A DNA stretch of 25,624 nucleotides, taken from NCBI GenBank assembly GCA_002887195.1, contig PJAB01000480.1, positions 1 through 25,624 on the forward strand, in the 5' to 3' direction. Positions 15,861 through 24,766 of this stretch are shown here, piece after piece. The notes below the pieces were generated by a model, which was given only the letters and a program-made list of their open reading frames with translations, made no database searches and was not told the DNA's origin. Numbering within the stretch: position 1 is the first letter of the stretch; the number at the start of each line of letters is the position of its first letter. The DNA is from Chrysochromulina parva. Taxonomy: Eukaryota > Haptophyta > Prymnesiales > Chrysochromulinaceae. A program made the translations under genes and the position numbers.

Positions 15861-18804
15861 ATGATGATGACGACGATGATCCTCCTCCTGCTCCTCCTGC
15901 TCCTCCTGCTGCTGCTGCTGCCTTGAGCCCAAGGCTGCGCCCGGGACGGCGCCTGTGATGGCATCTGCCTCGGCTGACGGGGCTACCTCCTCGAGCGCCG
16001 TCCCGGGCGCCTCGACCGGCCTCGAGTCTAGCGCCGTCCCGGGCGCCTCGGCCGGGCGCAGCACCTCGAAGACGAGCTCGCCTAATGGGAGCCCGTGGAG
16101 CAGCTCTACAAAGCCGTCGAGGGACTCGACCACCGTGCCGTTGATGCTCATCAGCCGGTCGCCCTTGATGATGTTCGCGCCTGAAGAACGAATGAGACCT
16201 CCCTTGGCCACGTCGTTCACGATGAGGTGCCCTGTCCCGCTAGGGATGAGCGCGAGCCCTAGCGGCATATTCGCCCGCGCCCTCTCGACCACCACGTGGA
16301 GGTGCCCCGGCTCGGCGAGAGGATCTTGTGCTGCAAATAGCTTCGGGCCCAACCACGCCGGCGGCCTCTCGACCGCCCCCAGCGGCAAAGGAGGCCCAGT
16401 GGGATGGTACGAGCCCAGCGAAGAGGGGAGCACGTCCAGAGTGGACTCCCCGCTCGCCAGCCGCCTCTCGAACCGGCCCAACCACGGGCTGCTCGGCTCT
16501 TTCCCTTCGGCGACGACGACGGCCGCCTCTACCTTGGCAGTGAGGTGATCGATCTTCTGATCGAGATCGAGCTGTTTGTTCGAGAGGCTGTAGCCGTTGG
16601 CGAGGCTGCGGGGGACCCAGGAATGCGGCGGCCTGCCCGTCTGTGCGAGGCTCAGCTCGTACAGCAGAGAGCGGGTCACGTTCATCATCCGAATCTTCTT
16701 ACTGATCGGCGCCGAGGCTTGTGGATGCTCCCTGAGCAGGTTCGTCAAGTCCGTCCTCGAGAGTACGAAGGTCTCGACGAAGCTCAAGCACACGGCCTGA
16801 GCATGGTCCTGCAGCTCCGTGTTATTGATCAGCATATCTTCCCCAAAGACCTTGCCGCGGTTTAGGAAGCGCCAGAGGCGCACCACCATGCCACGGCGCA
16901 TCACGTACATCTGTGTGCCCAAACACAGTGGCCGAAGCCAAAGGGTGAGGCGCTTCATTAGCATGCAATGACGCCGAAGGGTGAGGCGCGCAGGGAGATC
17001 ATATCACGATCATTAGCATGCAATCAGAGAAGAAGGCCATCAGCAGCACATGCATCGAGGAGGGCCATTAGCATGCAATTAGAGAGTGGCACACTCAAGT
17101 GGCAATCGATCACCTCGCCCAGGGGAATGCGCTCCTCGACCGCAAAGGCGACCACGCGCATCGACTTCGACATGGCGGCGATAAAGTCGCGCTCGACACG
17201 CGAATCACCGAGGCTGCTAAGGAACCACACCTGCTTCAGCCAGTCTGCGGAGGCGGCGAGTGCCACCTGATGAGGGACGCAATCAGCGATCATCAGCGGC
17301 CATCACTCCGAGCGCGGCCGTGACAAAGCCAGTCTGTGGAGGCGGCGAGTGCCACCTTTCCTTGGAGCATCGGCGAGAGCTGACTCAGGAGGGAGCCATC
17401 GCTCTCTGCCTGGTTGACCGCGCGCGCGTCCACGAAAAAGTCGCGCATCACGTGGCGCATTTGGCTGTCGAGCTTGCGCTCCCGCATGTAGACATTGAGC
17501 GCGTCCATCGAGTTCCGGAAGGCCGCGCCGTTTGGGTCGAGCGTGGCCGCGATGCCGGCCGCTTCGGCGATGACAAAGGCCCACGTGGCGCCAGAGACGA
17601 TCATCAGGAGGCAGCATACAACCCGTTCGGTGTCGTTCTTCGGTGTAATGTCGCCGTACCCAATCGAGGTGATCGTCATGATCGACCAGTACAGCGCACC
17701 CACATACAGCCCCCCCGCCGACACCTCGCGCCCGTGGACGGCCCGCTCGTTGTCTCTGAACGTGCCCACCCACGAAGGCTCGCCCGCGTCCGCCGCGTCG
17801 ATGGAGACGTAGGCGAAGATGCACGCGAGCATGTGCGACACCCATAGGAGGAGGAAGAAGAGGGAGATGGCCTTGATGGTCCCATAGGAGAGCTCAAGTT
17901 TCGTCATGAGGAGATCGGCGACCAGCCGCTTGAGCACGCGCGAGGCCTTCAGAATGCGAGCGAGCTTGAGGAGGCGCATGAGCCGGATGACGCGCACACT
18001 CTGCAGGTTGGGCGCCGCGATCCCGGTGGCGCCGCTCGCCGCCTCCCGCAGGTGTACAGGCACAAAGGGGCACTCGGCACCCTCGCCCTCCAGAAACTCT
18101 TGCAGCCAAAATGGCGCCACGCTCGCCAGGTCGATGGCGAGCCAGCCTTTGGCGTAGTGGCACATGATCAGGCTGCGGTCGCGGATCCACATGCCATTGC
18201 TATCCTGGACGCACAGCATGCACTGCACGGCGATGTCGAGCAGGAAGATGACGTCAAGGACGCGGTTGACCACGAAGAGACCCGTGATGCATGGCCCCTC
18301 ATCGATGAACGTCACTTCCATAGGTGTGACCGTCGCTGTGAAGGCGAGCGCTACGAAGATGATGATGTCCCACACGGGCATGAACTTCGAGGTGCGAGGG
18401 TCGATCATCCATTCGTTGCCCAAATACGCATTTCGAATGCGCTCGTGTTCAATCGCTGAGAGCTGCCGCGGTGGCAAATTGGCCGCCACAGGTCGTTTGG
18501 GGATCAAGAAAGCCTCCGGCTTGAATGGGGCTTTCGTGGCAGCCGCTCTTGGGCCTTGTGCATCCGCTGTGGTCTTCGCGGCAGTTCGAGCTGAGGCATG
18601 GTAGCCGACGTCAAATCGTTTGGGAGCCTCTTGGGTGAGTGCTCGTCGGGCAGCCACTGTTGCCTCCACCTCTGTGCGCCTCTGCGCCTCCGTCTCCATC
18701 CTGGCCTTCACCATCGCCGCGGAAGCCACCTCGCGCGCCTTTCTGCCCGCTGCCTGCTTCGCGGCGAGTCTCGCCGCTCCTCCTGCCGAATCAGCTGTCG
18801 ACAT
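15471..18804 (-). CDS. Voltage-gated K+ channel with CNBD, PDZ domain and polyQ, three exons
   Basis: Exons 18804-17356, 17266-17114 and 16910-15471 join in phase 0, giving 1013 aa. After an Ala/Arg-rich cytosolic N-terminus come S1 (about 144-160), S2 (173-198), S3 (217-235) and an Arg/Lys-spaced S4 (VRVIRLMRLLKLARILKASR, 270-289). S5 (308-333), pore helix plus filter TSIGYGD (379-385) and S6 (395-421) complete the pore. The C-linker helices lead to a cyclic-nucleotide-binding-type domain (about 484-600; MYVMRRGMVVRLW, GKVFGEDMLI). The usual phosphate-binding Arg/Ala element is not obvious, so ligand binding is uncertain. A PDZ domain follows (about nt 16312-16050; MPLGLALIPSGTGHLIVNDV, INGTVVESLDG), then a Gln-rich coiled region with 22 CAG codons. 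It resembles EAG/HCN/KAT channels of protists. The PDZ fusion is unusual. Confidence 0.85.
15792..15857 (-). repeat. (CTG)22 on plus strand, encoding polyQ
   Basis: 22 uninterrupted CTG triplets on the plus strand read as CAG on the coding strand of the channel. A further mixed CTC/CTG stretch to about 15921 encodes E/Q-rich sequence. Confidence 0.95.
16911..17113 (-). other. Channel intron 2, with TTGCATGCTAATG repeats
   Basis: The donor is GGCGAG|GTGATCG and the acceptor GGGCACACAG|ATGTAC; 203 bp. The join gives PLGE|MYVMRRG, which fits CNBD spacing. In the sense direction it has three copies of TTGCATGCTAATG and two copies of GCGCCTCACCCTTYGGC. CTAAT resembles a branch point. Confidence 0.75.
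17267..17355 (-). other. Channel intron 1, an exact 89-bp tandem duplication
   Basis: The junctions are AAAG|GTGGCACTC and ATCAG|GTGGCACTC. The 30-bp segments at 17327-17356 and 17238-17267 differ at one base, with an offset of 89, equal to the intron length. The sense strand has CTGAT twice (CGCTGATGATCGCTGATTG). Splicing gives QGK|VALAASADWLKQ. Confidence 0.85.
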
Positions 18805-19053
18805 TGCTGTGCACGCTGATTCGGGAAAGACCCAGACGATGCAAGTAGTGACCGATCTAGTGACCCCCAAAAACGAGAGCGAGCCAATCTTCGCGCGTTG
18901 AAGGAGGGCGTTTTGTCGACCGTAACGACACGTCACGACACCATGCTGATGCATGCATACCGCACGCTCGCCCACCAGGAAGGCTCGGTCTAGGGCCTTA
19001 ATCAAATTAACGTGAACGTGAACAAAGGTCGGGCAGTGTGAGCAACCGTCTCA
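18805..19053. promoter_or_regulatory. Divergent promoter, channel / SLEES-repeat gene
   Basis: 249 bp between ATGs. An A/T-rich stretch AATCAAATTAACGTGAACGT lies at 19001-19020 and ATGCATGCAT-like sequence at about 18950. No named element is recognised. Confidence 0.4.
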
Positions 19054-22000
19054 ATGCAACCGTCGTCGTTCCCACGCGTCGCCTGGCCTCCAGGCCGGGT
19101 GAGCGCCTCCAAGAGGGCTCCGCCGGCGACGCTCCATTCGGCCGAGGCCAGCTTCGAGGCACTCGGCATTCGACACGATACGCTTGCCTTCACGCCCGCG
19201 GACGGCGGCGGCTCCGCCCGGATCTCCATGGACGTCTCGAGCCTCATGCGCCTGCTGACGACGCCCGCGAGCCAGGAGGAACGGGTCGAGTGGGCACGGC
19301 ATCTGGTTCTCGAAGCTCAGCAGCGCCTACCGGACGCGCACCTGCGCCACCTGTGGACGTCCGTTGGCCGAGAGGGCTGGCACGCCCACCGCCTGCGGTT
19401 TGCTGCCGGCGGCGGCGGCGGTGGGCAGCTGCGCGGCAGCAAGCGCGCCACGAGCGCCGGCAACGCGCCCAATTCGCCGCTGTCGCTGCGCACGGTGGTC
19501 AGCCAGGCGAGAGGAGCGCGAGAGGCCGAGGAGCGCCAGGCGAGAGCGACCGAGGAGCGCGAGGAGCGCGAGCTCATCGCATCCGAACTCCAATGGCTCT
19601 CGTGTAGGCTCCGCGGCGCTCTCGCAAGGCAGAGGGCGCAGGATGCGAATGACCGGCAGACCGACAAGCTTTCCCCGCTCGCGCAGGAGGAGTCGGTCGA
19701 GGAGACGAGCTTTGTGCCGGACGTCCTGCGCGCGGGCCGTGCCCATATCTCCTCTACGGACGCTGATGACGGCGACGCTGCCTCTAATGGGGCTGCGGGT
19801 GGCACGCACGGCGGCGTGGGCGGCGGCGTGGGCGGCGGCAGCGTCGCGGCCGCGTGGGGATCCACAGCATCATCAGCGTCACCAGCCGCCTCGTGGGGAT
19901 CCACTGGCACAACGCCCGCGGTACTGTACTGCCAGCCTACGTGGGTCGAGGTACTCAACGGCAGCCGGTGGCAGGCCACCCTTCACTTTGTACCCGGCAT
20001 CAGCCAGGGCGATGAGGTGCGCGATGACCCTCTGATGACCTCTGATGGCCCTTTGATGGCCCTCTGATGACCCTCTGATGAACCTCTGATGAACCTCTGA
20101 TGACCTTCTGATGACCTTCTGATGACCCGCTGATGACCCGCTGATGACCCGCTGATGACCCGCTGATGACCCGCTGATGACCCGCTGAGGAGCCACTGAT
20201 GATCTCCCTCATCAGGTACTCGTCGCTGGCCCATCCGGCGAGACTCGTCAACTGCTCGTGCCGCCGGGGCTGCGGCACGTTCAGAGAGTGCTCGCCTCGG
20301 TGGCATCCGCGAGCGAGCCGGCCAGGAAGAGACGCGACACGGCGGCGGCGGCGACGGCGCGCGCAGCCCCTCCCCTGCGTCTGGATCTAGTGCCACTCCC
20401 CCCCAATGCAGCGCCTGGCCACGTACTCGATGTCGGCGGTGGAAATTCCATTGTGCTCCCGGCGTATGTGGCACCGGCAACCTCCCTCGTGATCGCACTG
20501 CCGGCGGCGGCGGGCGCGTCCGAGCTGGGCCCACCGCGTCGGCCGTTGACGAAGCCGTTCACACCGCCCGCGGGCGCCGCCGCGCTCGCCGCGGCGGCGA
20601 GGACGACTGTCCCGGCGCTCGCGCCATCGCATGCTGCGGACTTGTCTCCGATGCCCTCGGCTAGGACGACCTCTCCGTTGCCCTCGGGGAGGGCGATGCC
20701 GCTCGGGATGCCCACCACAACGCTCGGGGTGCCTAACACAACGCTCGGGGTGCCCACCACAACGCTGGGGGAGCCGCTGCAATCCGAGCGATCGCTTCGG
20801 TCGCTGCAGCAAGAGCCGCCGCCGCCGACGACGCCGCAGCAGCAGCAGCCGGTACCGACCCAGCCGAACCCGCCGAAGTCACAGCCGATATTACAGAAGC
20901 TGCAACCGCCGGCAGAGGCCCAAATAAGGCAACCGACAAAGCCGCAGCAGCCCCAGCAGCAGCCCCAGCAGCAGCCCCAGCAGCAGCAGCAGCCCCAGCA
21001 GCCGCAGCAGCCCCAGCCCCAGCCCCAGCCGCAGCCGCAGCCGCAGCCGCAGAAAGCCGAGCCGGAAGCAGACGATCCCCGGGACGACTTGGCCTTATTT
21101 GGCAACCCCCGCGACGACTCTGCTGTGGAAGACTCTGTCGACGACTCGCTCGAGGAGTCACGTGACTTTTTCGACTCGGCGGACTTTGCGGTCGGCCTCG
21201 CAATGGCACCGGCCTCGTCGGCTGCGGCGCCCGGTGCGTTGCGCGCTGCCGCCTCAGCTGCCGCCGTATCGGCGGTCATGCAAGAAAGGCGCGGGGAGGA
21301 CATTGCCATATTTGGGACGGAGAGGCGCGGGGACGAGTCCGCACAGAGCGACTCAGCTGGGCAGTCTCTCGATGAGTCGGGCGAGCTCTTTGCATCCGAC
21401 GACTTTGCAGTCACCCTCGCGGCCGAAGCCGAGGCCGAACGTCGAGGGCGCGCCGTCGCGGGCGCCGATCTGGGCGCGGGCGAGGGCGAGGGCGCGGCCG
21501 CGGTGTCGCCTCCATCGCTCACCTCCCCGGGCGCCTCCAGCGGCGGCACACCTCTCGTCAGCAGCGGCGGCTTCAAACGTCGCCCCTCCGGCACGTTTCA
21601 GACCTTCAGCACCGCGGTTGCATCGGAGCCTTCGGCGCCCGCTACGGCGCCCACAACGGCGCCCACAACGGCGCCCACAACGGCGTCCGCGCCCGCTACG
21701 GCGCCCGTCGCGGAGGTCCCTGGAGAGGACTTGAGGAGCCAGTCGCCGGGCCCGTCCCTGGAAGAGTCAGGCGAGTACCAGCTGCTCACGTCGGGAGAAG
21801 ATAATCTCGCGTCGGGAGATGAAAATCTCACGTCGGGAGACTTTGGTTTGAGCATCTCGGGCGCCCCGGCACCCGCACCCGCACCCGCACCCGCACCCGC
21901 ACCCGCACCCGCACCCGCACCCGCACCCGCACCCGCACCCGCACCCGCACCCGCACCCGCGGAGGAGGAGGAGGAGGCACCGTCCGATGCCTTCGTGCGA

Positions 22001-22336
22001 AGTCGCTCGCCCGCTACGGCGCCTGGTCAGTCGCTCGAGGAGTCGAATGAGATGTTCGCGCCCGACGAATTCAAACGGAGCCACGACACGGCACCCGCCT
22101 CGTCGACCGCCGCGCCCGCCGCCGCCGCCTCGCCCGCGCCTGCGCCCGAGTCGGTTGCCTTAACGGATGCCCCCGGTGACGAGGCAGCTCTGAGCGACTC
22201 GCTTGCACACGAGGATTCGCTCGAGGAGTCGTTTTCGTCGGCCGAGTTTGCCATCGGCCTCGCAGCCGAGGCTCAGGCTGAGGAGGCACTAGGGGAGGGC
22301 TCCGGGGAGCTTGTCGGCTCGGGCGAGTTCCGATGA
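19054..22336 (+). CDS. Low-complexity protein with repeated SLEES/DFA motifs, two exons
   Basis: Exon 1 is 19054-20016 and exon 2 is 20216-22336, joined in phase 0, giving 1027 aa. The N-terminal part has helical segments (QEERVEWARHLVLEAQQRL; ARGAREAEERQARATEERE). The junction reads GISQGDE|VLVAGPSGETRQ, followed by a short globular-looking part (PGHVLDVGGGNSIVLPAYV). The rest is P/Q/A-rich. Five degenerate copies of an acidic motif occur: DSLEESRDFFDSADFAVGLA, QSLDESGELFASDDFAVTLA, a diverged SLEESGEYQL, SLEESNEMFAPDEF, and DSLEESFSSAEFAIGLA. Such spaced motifs suggest multivalent binding to one partner. A PA-dipeptide run of about 15 repeats is present. I recognise no family. Confidence 0.55.
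20017..20215 (+). repeat. Intron made of CTGATGACC repeats
   Basis: The donor is GATGAG|GTGCGCG and the acceptor CTCATCAG|GTACTC; 199 bp. From about 20029 to 20188 it is a run of 10-11 nt units such as CTCTGATGACC, CTGATGAACCT and CGCTGATGACC. Every unit has CTGAT in the sense direction. Confidence 0.85.
20920..21315 (+). repeat. Three further CArG boxes in coding sequence
   Basis: CCAAATAAGG (20920-20929), CCTTATTTGG (21093-21102) and CCATATTTGG (21306-21315) all fit CC(A/T)6GG. The last two fall on a repeated peptide D-[LI]-A-[LI]-F-G and use the codons TTA and ATA, which are rare in this GC-rich gene. Confidence 0.8.
21870..21960 (+). repeat. (CACCCG)n hexamer, about 15 units
   Basis: A perfect hexanucleotide run encodes alternating Pro-Ala in the SLEES-repeat protein. 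Confidence 0.95.
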
Positions 22337-22723
22337 TCCTAGAGAGGTTGTCATCTCGAGCTACTATTTGCGAAACGAGTGTAAAATAGGTACATACAGA
22401 TCTCTAAACAGATCTCAGATGCAGATTGCACCTGGACTTGCACTCTGATGAGACGAGATGCCGAAGTCTTGACAGCATGAGCCATGACACAGCTTCGTAA
22501 GTTCCGACGGACTTGTCACTTGACTTGACTTCGAGACTTGACTCCGGCCTCCACCCTCTCGAGGGGTCATCACAGCGGTTGTCGCGTCTGTCGTGTTAAC
22601 GTTCACAGCGCGGGGTTCGGCAAAAAATGCTCGCGCATGTATCTCACGACCGGGTCAAGACGAGCGTCGCGCCGCTCAGGCTCACCTTCGCTCACCCCCC
22701 AGGTCCCCTTCCCAGTGGACCAG
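22337..22723. other. Convergent spacer
   Basis: 387 bp between the SLEES-gene stop and the nuclease/ADP-ribosyltransferase stop. It contains GACTTGACTT-type short repeats at about 22510-22545 and an A/T-richer stretch at 22360-22410 suited to 3' ends. No gene is seen. Confidence 0.45.
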
Positions 22724-24766
22724 TCAAACACTAACACAGGTCAGACCAACATACATGACGTCGACAGTAGCTATCGGCAACTGCTGGGACGGGTTGGCCA
22801 TGACTATCATGCCCCCATCCCCGCGATGCACCAGACCAGTAGGCGTGAACAGCCCGTCACTCGGGACAAGGAGCAGGAATACAAGGAGCCGCCTGGCTCC
22901 CTGCATGTATGGCAGGGCCATGGAGATGGACTCCGCGAAGTACTCTCCATGACCCCGTATGTCCCCCACGCGCATGGCAGGGTCCAGACCGTGGGCCCCT
23001 ATGGGATCTACATTTGGCTCTGGGGTGCCGTGGAATGCCAGCACCAACGTGTGCTGTGGCATGCGGGCCATCTCGTCGACGAACCTCATGTAAAGTTCAG
23101 CGCCTGGTTGGCTCGCGGGCAAGTGCATCATGCCGCTCAGCGCCACAAGGGAGGTGCTCATGTTCGCAACGCGCTCGAGAGCCGAGAGCCTCTCACTGGC
23201 CAGCACGTCAGTGCAGGCGGCAGACGGCAAGGGAGGCAGCGGAGGCAGCAAGGGCAATGGCCTCGCACTCATCATTGGCGCAAGGAGTGGCCATTGCGGT
23301 GCGGAGGCGGAGGCGGCAGCGGCGGAGGTGGAGGTGGAGGCGGCAGCGGCGGTGGCGGAAGAGGAGGCGGCCATCGTGTGCTCCCAGAACTGAAGCCTCT
23401 TCAGGTGGGTTTGGCGACGGTAAGATGCAAAGTGTCTGTAGCGTTCGAGCATCTTGTACAATACGCCCGTCAGCGCCGACTCCGCCGCGTCCGCACTGGC
23501 GCAAAGACGCTGACAACAACGGCCGATCTGCGTACCGTGTCTGGCACAGAAATCCGCCGTTGGGCGCACGAAGAAGTCCAAGCCTGCCTCGTGGTAAATC
23601 ACCACGAGGAGGACGGTTGACTGTTTCCTTCGTACCCTGTCGACGTCGATCGTTGCCGTTGTGTATCGCACGAAACTTTGGGTCGAGGCCGGGACTGTTT
23701 TCACCTCCACATGCATTGCGATCTCAGCGGAGCTTGTGTCGAAGGCCACCAAGTCCGGCCCTCCCCACATGCCCTGCCGCACCAGCTTCGTCTCCAAATT
23801 GAAGAGGCGCTCAAAGAGGATCAACCCCAGGCGCTCGCCCTTGCCGCCCGTCAACCACGTCGGCTCGTCAAACATCGGCGCCTTGACGGCGGGGGCCATG
23901 TCGGCAGGGCGCGCCATGTACAGGCTGTCCAGAGATCCTGGTGGCAGTACAACTCCGCCGGTCGGCAGCATAGCAAGGTGACAGAGCAGACGGAGTGCAG
24001 CCTTTGCGGGCTCCAAGCCGGGCCCGAGGGTCAGTTCAGCCCGGTGACCACCCCCCAAGCTCAGCCCGTTCTCGAGCTTCTTCTTGATTTTCCTAATGCG
24101 TTCATTGATGGATTGTTCGGTCCGTCGCGCCAACTCCGGTAGTTTCGCTAACTTGCGGGCGACTTCAACTCCCTTGCCCTTCTCGATGGGCAACTCCGCG
24201 AGGAGAAGATCGTCCTCCTCCTCAGTGTACGGCGGCTCCTTCTTCCTCTTCTTAGGCGCTTCCTCCGCCTCAGCTGCTTCCTTCTCCTCCGCCTCCTCTG
24301 GCCTTTCCTCAGTTGCGCTCGTCGTCTGGAGCAGCTTGTGTGCGACCAATTCCGCCTCCGCGGCTTGTCGCGCCGCCTCCGCCGTGTGCTGCGCCGCCTC
24401 CGCGGCTTCTCGCGCCGCCTCCGCCGTGTGCTGCGCCGCCTCCGCTGTTTGCCGCGCCAGTTCTGCCGTTTGCCGTGCCTTTCGCGCTTTTGATACCACG
24501 ACACGGTTCATGCTGTTTTCTAGGAGCTCGCACAAACGTTGTTTGCCTTGCTCTGTAATTCCAGCTGCTGACAGGTTTTTCAGCGTGGTGCTCGCCCATG
24601 CTGCCGCCTTTTCAGTGGGCATAGAGCGCATGAATTGGGTAAAGTCTCCCATTGAGGGACACGGATGGTCGACGATGGTCGACAAGGAGTCGACCAAAAA
24701 GGTCGACTTCCGCCGTGGTGGGCACACATGCGAAACATCTTTGACTTTTTGTACTCGTCGTTTCAT
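22724..24766 (-). CDS. SANT/Myb + PD-(D/E)XK nuclease + PARP-like ADP-ribosyltransferase fusion
   Basis: 680 aa in one exon from ATG 24766, with an in-frame TAA upstream; ATG 24652 is an alternative start. Six 7-residue repeats (RQTAELA, RQTAEAA, QHTAEAA...) at 98-139 should form a coiled coil. A basic PKKRKK (171-176) fits a nuclear signal. A SANT/Myb-like domain follows (179-230; YTEEEDDLLLAEL, RTEQSINERIRKIKKK). At 311-356 a restriction-type nuclease core is visible: GERLGLILFERLF helix, GGPDLVAFD (Asp338) and HVEVKTV (Glu354, Lys356). The C-terminus (570-672) fits the PARP catalytic fold: FHGT (His579), IGAHGLDP, GHGEYFAE (Tyr609), and QQLPIATVDV. The position usually held by the third catalytic Glu appears to be Gly or Met, so mono-ADP-ribosylation or inactivity is likely. 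Codons are less GC-ending than in neighbouring genes. Confidence 0.7.
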   Translation of the reverse strand: MKRRVQKVKDVSHVCPPRRKSTFLVDSLSTIVDHPCPSMGDFTQFMRSMPTEKAAAWASTTLKNLSAAGITEQGKQRLCELLENSMNRVVVSKARKARQTAELARQTAEAAQHTAEAAREAAEAAQHTAEAARQAAEAELVAHKLLQTTSATEERPEEAEEKEAAEAEEAPKKRKKEPPYTEEEDDLLLAELPIEKGKGVEVARKLAKLPELARRTEQSINERIRKIKKKLENGLSLGGGHRAELTLGPGLEPAKAALRLLCHLAMLPTGGVVLPPGSLDSLYMARPADMAPAVKAPMFDEPTWLTGGKGERLGLILFERLFNLETKLVRQGMWGGPDLVAFDTSSAEIAMHVEVKTVPASTQSFVRYTTATIDVDRVRRKQSTVLLVVIYHEAGLDFFVRPTADFCARHGTQIGRCCQRLCASADAAESALTGVLYKMLERYRHFASYRRQTHLKRLQFWEHTMAASSSATAAAASTSTSAAAASASAPQWPLLAPMMSARPLPLLPPLPPLPSAACTDVLASERLSALERVANMSTSLVALSGMMHLPASQPGAELYMRFVDEMARMPQHTLVLAFHGTPEPNVDPIGAHGLDPAMRVGDIRGHGEYFAESISMALPYMQGARRLLVFLLLVPSDGLFTPTGLVHRGDGGMIVMANPSQQLPIATVDVMYVGLTCVSV
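24653..24727. promoter_or_regulatory. Cluster of four GTCGAC palindromes
   Basis: GTCGAC occurs at 24668, 24678, 24689 and 24702, four perfect hexamer palindromes in 40 bp. If the nuclease gene starts at ATG 24652 and the plus-strand gene at ATG 24728, this is their entire 75-bp shared promoter. If the nuclease starts at 24766, the cluster is coding. Confidence 0.45.

Noticed and set aside
20029..20188. TGATGA plus CTGA motifs suggesting C/D-box snoRNAs
   Set aside because: The motifs recur every 10-11 nt as a minisatellite inside an intron, with no guide-length spacing or terminal stems.
22538..23802. Plus-strand frames opposite the nuclease/ADP-ribosyltransferase gene
   Set aside because: They are low-complexity and lack recognisable domains, while the minus frame carries three domains in order.
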